From contig CAKRHW010000002.1 of assembly GCA_934339365.1 (NCBI GenBank), positions 124,001-188,000 of the forward strand: a DNA stretch of 64,000 nucleotides, given 5' to 3'. The notes under the pieces were generated by a model, which had not been told where the DNA came from, searched no databases, and was given only the letters and a program-made list of their open reading frames with translations. The translations under genes were made by a program, and so were the position numbers. The stretch comes from an uncultured Lachnospiraceae bacterium. Its GTDB lineage: Bacteria; Bacillota; Clostridia; Lachnospirales; Lachnospiraceae. This document shows positions 1 to 8,989 of this stretch, piece after piece; positions within the stretch are counted from its first letter, which is position 1; each line of letters opens with the position of its first letter.

Positions 1-23
1 GGAGAAAGCAGAAAGCTTTCTCC
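1..23 (-). terminator. Probable terminator hairpin of the activase-fusion gene
   Basis: A perfect 9-bp stem (1-9 with 15-23, loop of 5) lies about 60 bases beyond the stop codon of the minus-strand gene that ends at 84. Its expected T-tract on the minus strand would fall outside the window, so termination is inferred from position and stem only. Confidence 0.4.
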
Positions 24-83
24 TGAATGAACTTTTCTATTCTGTTATAGCATTTTTTGCTCTAAAAGAAAAGAGTGAAAAAG

Positions 84-3000
84 CTATTTATGTGGATTTA
101 TCTTTTTGGTTGCAGTTGCAAGCATTAATTTGATACGGTTTAACTGGTTTACTTCGCTGGCACCTGGATCATAATCAACCGCTACAATATTCGCTTCTGG
201 ATGTCTGCGACGTAATTCCTTAATAACTCCTTTTCCCACGATATGATTTGGAAGGCAGGCAAAAGGTTGTGCACAAATGATATTTGGAACATTGCTATGT
301 ATTAACTCAAGCATTTCTCCAGTTAAAAACCATCCTTCACCAGTTTGATTTCCAAGGGAAACAATATCTTTTGCGAGTGCAGCTGTATCTGCAATCTTAG
401 ATGGAGGTGTAAAGTGCTTACTATTTTCAAAGGCAGTAACGGCAGGCTTACGCATATGTTCTAAGTATGCGGTTGCAAGATTTAAAATTTGTGCGGTGGA
501 CTTTTTCATTCCTAAATAGTCAGCTTTAAAATTACTGTTATAAAAGCAGTAGAAGAAAAAGTCTAACAAATCTGGAACGACTGCTTCGGCACCTTCGCTT
601 TCAAGCAATTCAACAACGTGATTGTTTGCAGCCGGAGCAAATTTCACAAGAATTTCTCCAACAACACCTACACGAGGTTTCTTTAAATCTTCATGGATCG
701 GAATTTGATCAAAATCAGCAACAATTTGTTTTAAGTTCTTTTTAAAGCGTGCATTGTTGACAGAACTTTTCTGTAAATCCTGAATACATTTCTTTTTCCA
801 TTTTTCATGTAAAGCATCTGTCGCACCTTTTTCTTTTTCGTATGGTCTCATGCGGTAAACACAGCGCATAAATACATCTCCGTATATAATGGATTGAATG
901 GCTTTAAAAATAAGCTTTGGAGTAAATTTTAATCCCTCATTTGTTTCGATTCCACTGACACTTAATGCAATAACAGGAATGTGACCATAGCCGGCTTTTT
1001 GAAGAGCACGACGAATAAATCCAACGTAATTCGATGCACGACAACCACCACCAGTCTGAGTCATGGCGACTGCAAGCTTATCTGTATCGTATTTACCGGA
1101 TAAAATAGCATCCATAATTTGACCAACAACTAAAAGTGAAGGGTAGCAGGCATCGTTATTTACATATTTTAATCCTACATCTACGGCATTTCGATTATCA
1201 TTTGGCAAAACTACAAAATGATAGCCTGCTGCATTTAATGCGGGTTCTAACAAATCAAAATGAATTGGAGACATTTGAGGACATAAGATTGTGTAATGTT
1301 CATCCCGCATTTCCTTGGTGAATGGTACATGTGTAATATTCGACGGTTTAATTTCACGTTTAAATCCTTTTTTGTCCCGGACATTTAAAGCGGAAATCAG
1401 GGAACGAATACGAATTCTTGCTGCACCAAGGTTATTTACTTCATCGATTTTCAGTACGGTATATATTTTACCAGAGTTAGTCAGTATTTCAGAAACCTGA
1501 TCTGTTGTGACAGCGTCAAGACCACAACCAAAGGAGTTGAGTTGAATCAAATCAAGGTTATCAACTGTTTTGACATAATTAGCAGCAGCATATAGTCTAG
1601 AATGATAGGTCCATTGATCAAGAACACGTAAAGGACGTTCTACCTTTCCTAAGTGTGAAATACTATCCTCTGTTAATACGGCAATACCATAAGAATTAAT
1701 CAGTTCCGGAATACCATGATTAATCTCTGGATCAATATGATAAGGACGTCCGGCAAGGACAATTCCTCTTTTATGGTTTTCTTTTAAATATTTAAGAACT
1801 TCTTCTCCCTTTTTCTGGACATCTTCATGTGCATGCTGCATTTCTTTCCATCCTTCTTCAGCAGCAAAGATAATCTCATTTTGAGGAATATGAAATTCTT
1901 TCGTAAAAATTTCAACGAGACGATCTGTTAAAATCTTTTCATTGGTCATTGCCAGGAAAGGATTTAAGAAACGAATATGTTCTGTTTCAAGCTCCTCTAC
2001 ATTATTTTTGATATTTTCAGCATATGACGTAACGATTGGACAGTTATAGTGGTTATCAGCATCGGCTGTTTCATTCCGCTCATATGGAATACAAGGGTAA
2101 AAGATTGTTTTTATTCCCTGCTTAATCAGATAGCTGATATGTCCATGAACCAGTTTGGCCGGGTAGCATTCTGATTCACTTGGAATGGATTCAATTCCAA
2201 GTTCGTAAATCTTTCGGCTTGATACTGGAGATAATACAACACGAAAACCAAGTTTTTCAAAGAAAACAGCCCAGAAAGGATAGTTTTCGTACATATTTAA
2301 AACTCTTGGAATTCCAATTTCACCACGATGGGCATGCGCCGCTGAAAGTGGCTGGTAATCAAAAACACGATGCATTTTATATTCGTATAGATTTGGAATC
2401 TTTTCTTTATTTTTTTCACCTCCAAGTCCACGTTCACAACGATTTCCGGTAATAAACTGGCGTCCGCCCGAGAATTTATTGATGGTAAGTAAACAGTTAT
2501 TGGTACATCCTCTGCATCGTGCCATAGAAGTAGAAAATTCCAGGGAGTTAATTTTATCAATGGAAAGCATGCTGGTTTCCATTCCGTCTTCATAACGTTC
2601 TCTTGCAATCAGGGCTGCACCGAATGCACCCATAATACCTGCAATATCAGGACGGATAGCTTCGCAACCTGAAATGCGTTCAAAACTACGTAAAACTGCA
2701 TCGTTGTAAAAGGTTCCGCCCTGTACAACGATTTTTTTGCCAAGATCTGAAGCATCACTGATTTTGATGACTTTAAATAAGGCATTTTTTATGACAGAAT
2801 ATGCCAGACCGGCAGAAATATCTGCAACACTGGCACCTTCCTTTTGTGCCTGTTTTACATTAGAATTCATAAATACAGTACATCTAGAACCTAAATCTAT
2901 TGGATGTTTGGCAAATAATGCCTCTTTTGCAAAGTCCTGTACTTTGTAATTTAATGATTTTGCAAATGTTTCAATAAAAGAACCACATCCGGAAGAACAG

Positions 3001-4331
3001 GCCTCATTTAGCTGAACACTGTCTACAGTATGGGATTTAATTTTAATACATTTCATATCCTGTCCGCCAATATCTAAGATACAGTCAACGTCAGGTTCGA
3101 AAAATGCAGCAGCATAGTAATGCGATACGGTTTCGACTTCGCCTTCATCAAGCATTAAAGCGGCTTTAATTAAAGCCTCTCCATATCCGGTAGAACAAGA
3201 GTAAACAATTCTTGCACTAGCAGGAAGTTTCGAATAGATTTCCTTAATCGAGCGAATTGTTGTTGCTAAAGGACTTCCGTTATTTCCAGAGTAAAAAGAA
3301 TATAATAAAGAACCATCTTCTCCAACTAATGCTACTTTTGTGGTTGTTGACCCTGCATCAATTCCTAAATAACAGTTTCCTTCATAGGTTGCAAGATCAG
3401 CAGTTCCAACACAGTGTGCATTATGTCTTTTCGTAAACTGATCATATTCTTCCTGATCCTTGAATAGAGGTTCTAGTCTTTTTACTTCAAAATCTAATTT
3501 TACTCCTTTTGAAAGTTTTTCCTCTAATTCCTGAATTGGCATAATACAATCGGCACTATAGTTCATTGCAGCTCCTGTAGCTGCAAATAAATGTGAATGT
3601 TCCGGAGCAATCACATGATCTTCGGTTAAATGAAGTGTGCGGATAAATGCCTCTTTTAATTCTGATAAAAAGTGAAGAGGACCACCTAGAAATGCTACAT
3701 TTCCACGAATAGGCTTTCCACATGCCAAACCACTGATTGTCTGGTTGACGACAGCCTGAAAAATAGATGCGGATAAATCTTCTTTTGTAGCACCTTCATT
3801 AATTAAAGGCTGGATATCTGTCTTGGCAAATACACCACAGCGTGCTGCAATCGGATAAATTGCTTTATAATTCTTAGCATATTCATTTAAGCCTGGCGCG
3901 TCAGTGTTTAATAATGTAGCCATTTGATCAATAAAAGATCCGGTTCCTCCAGCACAAACACCGTTCATTCGTTGCTCCACACCATTTGTGAAATATATGA
4001 TTTTGGCATCTTCACCACCTAATTCGATGGCAACATCTGTTTGTGGCGCATAATCACTTAATGCTGTTGAGACAGCAACAACTTCCTGAACAAAAGGAAT
4101 ACTTAAATGTTTAGATAAAGCGAGACCGCCAGAACCTGTAATCACAGGGGATACAGCGATTTCACCTAATTGATCCATCCCTTTTTTGATAAGAGATGCT
4201 AATGTCTCCTGAATATTCGCATAATGGCGTTGATAATCAGAAAAACAAATATTATTGTCTGAATCTAAAATAGCTACTTTAACAGTAGTGGAACCGATAT
4301 CGATTCCAAGTGTATAAAAATCTTTATTCAT
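84..4331 (-). CDS. 2-hydroxyacyl-CoA dehydratase activase-related fusion protein (BadF/HgdC-type ATPase, DUF2229)
   Basis: This 1415-residue cytoplasmic protein has two tandem ASKHA-type ATPase domains of the HgdC/BadF activator family. The first is at about residues 5-265, with phosphate loop GIDIGSTTVKV and GVCAGGTGSFIDQ. The second starts at about residue 320, with GIDAGSTTTKV and EACSSGCGSFIE. Each repeat has the two cysteines (CxGG/CGSF and RCxVF) that in HgdC bridge a [4Fe-4S] cluster between subunits. The C-terminal roughly 750 residues match the DUF2229/HgdB-like part of the large 'activase-related' proteins common in Clostridia. By family it would be an ATP-driven one-electron donor or related iron-sulfur protein, but the substrate is unknown. 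The ATG at 4331 opens the conserved domain, yet the only good Shine-Dalgarno is 27 bases upstream with a hairpin between. Function inferred; family assignment firm. Confidence 0.88.
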   Translation of the reverse strand: MNKDFYTLGIDIGSTTVKVAILDSDNNICFSDYQRHYANIQETLASLIKKGMDQLGEIAVSPVITGSGGLALSKHLSIPFVQEVVAVSTALSDYAPQTDVAIELGGEDAKIIYFTNGVEQRMNGVCAGGTGSFIDQMATLLNTDAPGLNEYAKNYKAIYPIAARCGVFAKTDIQPLINEGATKEDLSASIFQAVVNQTISGLACGKPIRGNVAFLGGPLHFLSELKEAFIRTLHLTEDHVIAPEHSHLFAATGAAMNYSADCIMPIQELEEKLSKGVKLDFEVKRLEPLFKDQEEYDQFTKRHNAHCVGTADLATYEGNCYLGIDAGSTTTKVALVGEDGSLLYSFYSGNNGSPLATTIRSIKEIYSKLPASARIVYSCSTGYGEALIKAALMLDEGEVETVSHYYAAAFFEPDVDCILDIGGQDMKCIKIKSHTVDSVQLNEACSSGCGSFIETFAKSLNYKVQDFAKEALFAKHPIDLGSRCTVFMNSNVKQAQKEGASVADISAGLAYSVIKNALFKVIKISDASDLGKKIVVQGGTFYNDAVLRSFERISGCEAIRPDIAGIMGAFGAALIARERYEDGMETSMLSIDKINSLEFSTSMARCRGCTNNCLLTINKFSGGRQFITGNRCERGLGGEKNKEKIPNLYEYKMHRVFDYQPLSAAHAHRGEIGIPRVLNMYENYPFWAVFFEKLGFRVVLSPVSSRKIYELGIESIPSESECYPAKLVHGHISYLIKQGIKTIFYPCIPYERNETADADNHYNCPIVTSYAENIKNNVEELETEHIRFLNPFLAMTNEKILTDRLVEIFTKEFHIPQNEIIFAAEEGWKEMQHAHEDVQKKGEEVLKYLKENHKRGIVLAGRPYHIDPEINHGIPELINSYGIAVLTEDSISHLGKVERPLRVLDQWTYHSRLYAAANYVKTVDNLDLIQLNSFGCGLDAVTTDQVSEILTNSGKIYTVLKIDEVNNLGAARIRIRSLISALNVRDKKGFKREIKPSNITHVPFTKEMRDEHYTILCPQMSPIHFDLLEPALNAAGYHFVVLPNDNRNAVDVGLKYVNNDACYPSLLVVGQIMDAILSGKYDTDKLAVAMTQTGGGCRASNYVGFIRRALQKAGYGHIPVIALSVSGIETNEGLKFTPKLIFKAIQSIIYGDVFMRCVYRMRPYEKEKGATDALHEKWKKKCIQDLQKSSVNNARFKKNLKQIVADFDQIPIHEDLKKPRVGVVGEILVKFAPAANNHVVELLESEGAEAVVPDLLDFFFYCFYNSNFKADYLGMKKSTAQILNLATAYLEHMRKPAVTAFENSKHFTPPSKIADTAALAKDIVSLGNQTGEGWFLTGEMLELIHSNVPNIICAQPFACLPNHIVGKGVIKELRRRHPEANIVAVDYDPGASEVNQLNRIKLMLATATKKINPHK

Positions 4332-4394
4332 ATTTATTTTACGGAATAAAACCGTATACCTCCTTCGTAATATGGAACAACCATAATCTTACGT

Positions 4395-4423
4395 ATTATA
4401 AATCATATTCAACAAAATTGCAA
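4395..4423 (-). promoter_or_regulatory. Sigma-A promoter of the activase-fusion gene
   Basis: On the minus strand TTGCAA (4423-4418) and TATAAT (4400-4395) are separated by 17 bases, about 65 bases before the ATG at 4331. The match to consensus is good. It lies back to back with a plus-strand -10 for the LysM gene. Confidence 0.55.
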
Positions 4424-4436
4424 TCTTACATATAAT
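4408..4436 (+). promoter_or_regulatory. Possible promoter of the LysM gene
   Basis: A perfect TATAAT (4431-4436) has a poor -35 (TTCAAC, 4408-4413) at 17-base spacing, 32 bases before the ATG. The same stretch contains ACATATAATG, so a sporulation sigma factor recognising CATA-type -10 elements is also possible. Confidence 0.35.
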
Positions 4437-4468
4437 GATATAGACAATATTTTCTTTACGAGGGGATT

Positions 4469-4870
4469 ATGAATTTTTATAACAATAATATTTGTTACTG
4501 CAGAAGATGCCAGGGAATCATTTATATCATTCAGCCAGGGGATACCTTGTATAAAATTGGGAAAAAATATGGTGTGACAGCAGAAAATATTATGTCTGCC
4601 AATCCGTTTGTGAACGCGTATAATTTACAGGTCGGACAGCGAATTTGCATTCCGACAATCAGGCAGGAACCACAGCCACGCAGAATGGAATCAATGCAGA
4701 ATGAAAAATCAGAAATTCAAAAAGAAGAGGCAGAACAGACAAAACAGGAAGAAGAAATCATAAATAAAATGGAAGAATTTGTAGACTGCATAGAGGAAAA
4801 GGAAAAAATAGCTCCGCCAGATGAATGGAAAAATAAAAATCTTCCGGAAGGTTTTTATGACGGAATTTAG
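4469..4870 (+). CDS. LysM domain protein, possibly spore coat
   Basis: This 133-residue protein has one LysM repeat at about residues 18-63 (YIIQPGDTLYKIGKKYGV ... NLQVGQRICIPT), the classic peptidoglycan- or chitin-binding fold. A very acidic, Glu/Lys-rich tail follows. The first 16 residues contain three cysteines (NICYCRRC) and no signal peptide. A LysM protein without an export signal, in a spore former, suggests a coat or cortex protein of the SafA/YhbB type, but that is inference. SD GAGGGG sits 6-7 bases before the ATG. It is monocistronic and divergent from the activase gene. An ordinary cytoplasmic LysM protein of unknown role is the alternative. Confidence 0.8.
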   Translation: MNFYNNNICYCRRCQGIIYIIQPGDTLYKIGKKYGVTAENIMSANPFVNAYNLQVGQRICIPTIRQEPQPRRMESMQNEKSEIQKEEAEQTKQEEEIINKMEEFVDCIEEKEKIAPPDEWKNKNLPEGFYDGI

Positions 4871-5020
4871 ATCAGGCATTGTATTTCACGAAAAATTCAT
4901 AAAATCATATACTTTTATGAAGAAACACTGTTTTAACTTCCACAGAAGTATGGTATATTTGAACAGTACTTCTCTTTTTAAGAGAAAATGACAGAGAACA
5001 CAAAATGAAGGAGGAAAAAA

Positions 5021-5917
5021 TTGAATCAATTTAGAAAAAAAGGCTTTTTTAATAAATTAGAAAAAAAGTTTGGTAAATACGCAATTCATAATTTAACCAT
5101 GTTTTTAATTGCCGGATATGCAGTTGGTTATTTTTTGAATCTGATATCACCTCAGCTAGAAACATATTTAACCTTAAATCCCTATGCTATTTTGCATGGA
5201 CAGATATGGAGATTGTTCACATGGGTAATTACGGCACCTTCATCGTTAGATATTTTTACGATTATTATGCTGACATTTTATTTCTCCATTGGACAGTCAT
5301 TAGAAAATGTCTGGGGTGCTTTTTATTATAATCTCTATGTACTTGGCGGAATTATATTTACAATTTTAGGATCTTTTGCAGCGTATATATCAATGGCAGT
5401 ATTGCATATCGGAGTACCGGAAGTTTCTATTGGCGTTGATGGAGTGAATCAGGTAATCGGACATTTTATAGGAGCACAGATTTCTACGTATTATTTGTGT
5501 ATGAGTTTATTGCTTGCTTTCGCGGCAACATTTCCGGATCATGAGATTTTATTCTGGTTTATTATTCCGATTAAAGTAAAATGGTTAGGAGTTTTTTATG
5601 CTGCAACGATTTTAGTATCTTTCCTGCAGGGGTCTGTAGTTACAAATATTATAGTGATTGCATCATTAATGAATTTTATCGTATTTTTTATCAGTTCCCG
5701 AAAGAGCATCTCACCGAAACAATATAAGAAAAAAAGACAGTTTCGACAGCAGACGCATATAAGAATGCAGAATGGAGATGGTTCCATTCACAAATGTTAT
5801 ATTTGTGGCAGAACGGAAAAAACAAATCCCGAATTAACATTTCGATATTGTTCAAAATGTAAGGGAAATTACGAATATTGCCAGGATCATTTATTTACAC
5901 ATCAACATATACAATAA
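5021..5917 (+). CDS. Rhomboid-like membrane protein lacking catalytic residues, with C-terminal zinc ribbon
   Basis: This 298-residue protein has about six hydrophobic segments between residues 25 and 225. The rhomboid-like L1 signature (HGQIWRLFTW, about residue 65) is present. The expected GxSG nucleophile motif is replaced by GVDGVNQ, and no catalytic HxxG is visible near the last helix, so it looks like a pseudoprotease. The tail (about residues 260-298) carries CYICGRT, YCSKCKG and YCQDH...HQH, a likely cytosolic zinc ribbon. Start is TTG with an ideal AAGGAGG six bases upstream; the next Met is at residue 27, inside the first helix region. A perfect 7-bp hairpin (4970-4986) lies in its 5' leader. 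Its role may be substrate binding or membrane-protein handling (unproven). Confidence 0.75.
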   Translation: MNQFRKKGFFNKLEKKFGKYAIHNLTMFLIAGYAVGYFLNLISPQLETYLTLNPYAILHGQIWRLFTWVITAPSSLDIFTIIMLTFYFSIGQSLENVWGAFYYNLYVLGGIIFTILGSFAAYISMAVLHIGVPEVSIGVDGVNQVIGHFIGAQISTYYLCMSLLLAFAATFPDHEILFWFIIPIKVKWLGVFYAATILVSFLQGSVVTNIIVIASLMNFIVFFISSRKSISPKQYKKKRQFRQQTHIRMQNGDGSIHKCYICGRTEKTNPELTFRYCSKCKGNYEYCQDHLFTHQHIQ

Positions 5918-5929
5918 AGAATAAAAACA

Positions 5930-5970
5930 AAGAATGCCCCTTTTAGATTCATTAAAAAAGGGGCATTCTT
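5930..5970. repeat. Perfect 15-bp inverted repeat just before a ribosome binding site
   Basis: The arm AAGAATGCCCCTTTT (5930-5944) pairs exactly with 5956-5970, with an 11-base loop. There is no T-run after it on the plus strand; the minus strand is T-rich beyond it. It sits between the rhomboid-like gene and the SD of the HAD phosphatase. It may be a weak terminator or an mRNA-stabilising or start-shielding hairpin. Confidence 0.6.
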
Positions 5971-5987
5971 ACGGAATGGAGGAACAG

Positions 5988-6827
5988 ATGGTGAAACAGT
6001 TATTTATTTCGGATTTAGACGGAACATTATTAAATGAAAATATTGAAGTATCTGATTACACGAAGAAGGTTTTAAATGAATTGACGAAAAAAGGTTTGGA
6101 ATTTTCAATAGCAACAGCACGAAGTGCAGCTTCTGTCGGATGTATTTTAGATGGAATTTCCATGAAGTATCCCATTGTACTGATGAATGGAGCTATGGTT
6201 TATAATTTAGAAACAAAAAAATATATTAAAGTTGCCTATATGAAAGAAAAACAGGTGGAATGGATTGCTGAATGTATGCATCGCTTTGATATTACAGGTT
6301 TTGCCTATTCTGTAAAGAATCATCAGTTAATCACATATTATGAAGAAATCCGGACAAAAGGCCAAAGAGCATTTTATGAAGAGAGGGTAAACCGGTATCA
6401 TAAAAAATTTACCAGAATTTCTCACTTTTCTGACTTGACAAAAGAAGGGATTGCATATTTTTGTATTACCGGACCAAAAGAAAAATTAGAGCCTCTTTTT
6501 TGGGAACTAAAAAAAGAGGAAGAGTTAAATTTTGCTTATTATGAAGATATTTATTCAGATGATTTATGGTATTTAGAGATTTTTTCAAAAGAGGCATCAA
6601 AGTATCATGCGGTTGAATTTTTAAGAGAATATACACATGCGGATTATATCACAGGGTTTGGAGATAATTTAAATGATTTACCACTGTTTCAGGCATGTGA
6701 TAAAAAAATAGCAGTCAGTAATGCAAAACAAGAATTAAAAGAAGCAGCAGATGAAATTATTTTGTCGAATAAAGAGGATGGAGTTGCAAAATATTTATTA
6801 AACTGTTTTTGCGATAAAATTGATTAA
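5988..6827 (+). CDS. Cof-type HAD-IIB phosphatase
   Basis: This 279-residue protein is of normal length for Cof/YidA-type sugar-phosphate phosphatases. HAD motif I is at the N-terminus (FISDLDGTLL, residues 5-14; the two Asp are nucleophile and acid/base). Motif II is in SIATARS, and motif III/IV is GFGDNLNDLPLF near residue 225. An open frame runs up to 5934, but those codons lie in a perfect hairpin. The ATG at 5988 has GGAGG five bases upstream, so I choose it. Substrate is not predictable; this family usually dephosphorylates sugar phosphates, flavin or PLP-type metabolites. Confidence 0.88.
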   Translation: MVKQLFISDLDGTLLNENIEVSDYTKKVLNELTKKGLEFSIATARSAASVGCILDGISMKYPIVLMNGAMVYNLETKKYIKVAYMKEKQVEWIAECMHRFDITGFAYSVKNHQLITYYEEIRTKGQRAFYEERVNRYHKKFTRISHFSDLTKEGIAYFCITGPKEKLEPLFWELKKEEELNFAYYEDIYSDDLWYLEIFSKEASKYHAVEFLREYTHADYITGFGDNLNDLPLFQACDKKIAVSNAKQELKEAADEIILSNKEDGVAKYLLNCFCDKID

Positions 6828-6854
6828 GATAACAAATTAAAAAGTAACAAAAGG

Positions 6855-6883
6855 TTGATAAAAAGCAACATAAGATATATAAT
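6855..6883 (+). promoter_or_regulatory. Sigma-A promoter of the Ser/Thr kinase gene
   Basis: TTGATA (6855-6860) and a perfect TATAAT (6878-6883) are separated by exactly 17 bases, 35 bases upstream of the kinase start. A small imperfect palindrome (GATATA...TATATC) overlaps the -10 and transcription start. Confidence 0.7.
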
Positions 6884-6918
6884 GCACTATATCAAAAGAG
6901 AAAAGAAGGGGTGATATA

Positions 6919-8976
6919 GTGAGAGTTATGGAAAATAAATATTTGATTGAGAAAAAAATAGGGGAAGGTGGAAGCAGCCAGGTTTATTTGGCGAAAGATC
7001 GATTGTTAGGGAAAAAATGGGCAATTAAAGCAGTTAGCAAAGAAAATTCCGGTGGATTAAAAGAAGCCATGTTTATGAAAGATTTAGAACATAAAGCTAT
7101 TCCACGCATTGTAGATATTTTTGAACAGACAACCCATTTTTATATCGTCATGGATTATGTAGAGGGAGAAACATTAAGAACATTATTCAACCAGAAAAGA
7201 AAATGGAATCAAAGAGAAATTGTTTCGTATCTGCTCCAGTTATGTGATGTAATCAGATATTTACATGAAAGAACAGTCCCTGTTATTTTATGTGATTTAA
7301 AACCGGAGAATATTATAGTAAAGGATGGCACTCTTTTTTTGATTGATTTTGGATGCACAATCAGAAAAGGGGAAAATGCAAGCCTGCAAAAGTTTGGTGG
7401 AACAAAAGGATATACGGCACCGGAAGTCTACAGGGGTACAGCCATTGATGAACAGGCTGATTTCTATAGTTTTGGCATGATTATGAAAGATTTTTTCACA
7501 ATGCATTGTAAAAAAACAAGAAAGATAAAAAAAGTGATCAAACATTGTTTATATGCAGAAAAGCAAAGAAGGTATCATTCGATTTTGGAAATACAGGAAG
7601 CGTTACTAAAATTAGATATGAAAGAAGATTATGAGAAGAAAAGCTGGAAGAAAAAAATATATGCAGGTTTTATTATTACTTTTTTATTTTGTGCCTTAAG
7701 TTCTGTGTTGGTTTTAAAAAAAGAGAAAAAAATAGAACAAGAAGCAGAGAAAGAGCACCAAAATCAGCAAAGAGAAAAATCACAATCTTTACAGAATTTA
7801 CTCGATGAAGTGAAAGAAAGAAAACAAATTTCAAATCAGGAAGAAGAACAGATTATAAAAAAATGGGAAGAACAGTTTGGATTTTCTATGGAAAAAATAG
7901 AGAAAAAGCGATTAACACAAGAAGAAGGTGATTATGCATATCAGATAGCAATGTTATTTCAAAATTATTATTCTGCTAATAATGGATTTTCTCATATTTT
8001 AAAAGCACAAATGTGGTTTGAGATGTATTTGCTATCGTTAAAAAAAGATTCTGTTTTGCAAAAAAAGGAACAACGACAGATTGCAGAAAAGTTTAGCAGG
8101 GAAGCGGACATTATAAAAAAATGTCTGATGCAGGAAAGCACGTTTTCATCCAGACAGAAATCGGAAGGAAAGGTGGAAGTGGAAGGAAAAACAAGACTGC
8201 TTACCAAAAAACAGGCATCTAAAAATAAAAAAGTACTATTTTCACCCTATATCAGTCATTTTGAATCGTATGTTTTAAAAGGAGAATACATACAGGTTAC
8301 AATAACGGCAAAGGATGCAAAGGGGCATAAAATCAAAGGAATTGAATATTACTTAGAAGAGAATAAGACGGATAAAAAAATAGAATATAAAAATGGACAA
8401 GTAATTACGGTTTTGTTAGACCATTCTTTTCATGGGTATATCTATGCAAGGGCAATTTGTAAAAAAGGAGAAAAAGGGGAAAAATTTGTTCCGTCACGTT
8501 ATCTCTCTTTCCAAAAAGGAGAAATAAAAAAACAATCAGAGTCAGAAACATGGGAGCGAGAGGAGCAGACTGCAGTAGAAAAACCAGAAGAAATTACACA
8601 GCTTCAGACTGAACTGGTAACAGAACCTGTGACAGAATGGGAAAATAATAAGACAAAACGGACAACAGAGCAGGAAAAAAATTTCGTTGAAAAAGAAACA
8701 GATATTCAATTATCTAGAAAAGTAAAAGAAATAAAAAGAGAGTGTGATAAGCTTCAGGATCTTGAAATTATAAAAATAACGGAAAATTGTTATTATATTT
8801 TCGATGAACATGGAATTAAACAGATTCAACTAGAAAAGGGAAAGAAAAAAGTACCATACAAAGAATGGTGTAATCTGATTTTCCTAGATGGAAATCAAGA
8901 AGGAAATATAGAAAAGGGAGAACTCAAATTAGAAGTGAAAAACTATTTAGGAAATCAACTGACCTTATATCCATAA
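6919..8976 (+). CDS. Transmembrane Ser/Thr protein kinase, non-RD type, without PASTA domains
   Basis: This 685-residue protein has an N-terminal Hanks-type kinase domain (about residues 8-232). It contains the Gly loop IGEGGSSQVYLAKD, the ATP-binding Lys37 in WAIK, catalytic Asp126 in LCDLKPEN, DFG at 143-145 and GYTAPE at 164-169. The Arg before the catalytic Asp is replaced by Cys125, so this is a non-RD kinase, perhaps not controlled by activation-loop phosphorylation. One membrane helix (about 248-266) is followed by a coiled-coil-prone Lys/Glu-rich stretch and an external region of roughly 400 residues with no PASTA repeats that I recognise. GTG start is chosen because AAGGGG is 7 bases upstream. 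A 12-bp hairpin with one mismatch (8957-8984) covers the 3' end. Confidence 0.85.
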   Translation: MRVMENKYLIEKKIGEGGSSQVYLAKDRLLGKKWAIKAVSKENSGGLKEAMFMKDLEHKAIPRIVDIFEQTTHFYIVMDYVEGETLRTLFNQKRKWNQREIVSYLLQLCDVIRYLHERTVPVILCDLKPENIIVKDGTLFLIDFGCTIRKGENASLQKFGGTKGYTAPEVYRGTAIDEQADFYSFGMIMKDFFTMHCKKTRKIKKVIKHCLYAEKQRRYHSILEIQEALLKLDMKEDYEKKSWKKKIYAGFIITFLFCALSSVLVLKKEKKIEQEAEKEHQNQQREKSQSLQNLLDEVKERKQISNQEEEQIIKKWEEQFGFSMEKIEKKRLTQEEGDYAYQIAMLFQNYYSANNGFSHILKAQMWFEMYLLSLKKDSVLQKKEQRQIAEKFSREADIIKKCLMQESTFSSRQKSEGKVEVEGKTRLLTKKQASKNKKVLFSPYISHFESYVLKGEYIQVTITAKDAKGHKIKGIEYYLEENKTDKKIEYKNGQVITVLLDHSFHGYIYARAICKKGEKGEKFVPSRYLSFQKGEIKKQSESETWEREEQTAVEKPEEITQLQTELVTEPVTEWENNKTKRTTEQEKNFVEKETDIQLSRKVKEIKRECDKLQDLEIIKITENCYYIFDEHGIKQIQLEKGKKKVPYKEWCNLIFLDGNQEGNIEKGELKLEVKNYLGNQLTLYP

Positions 8977-8989
8977 GATCAGTTTCACG

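Noticed and set aside
2297..2608. Out-of-frame 103-codon minus-strand frame inside the activase fusion
   Set aside because: It lies entirely within a well-supported gene, with no SD and no domain.
5934..5987. Extra 18 N-terminal codons for the HAD phosphatase
   Set aside because: They lie in a perfect hairpin and an ideal SD points to the ATG at 5988.
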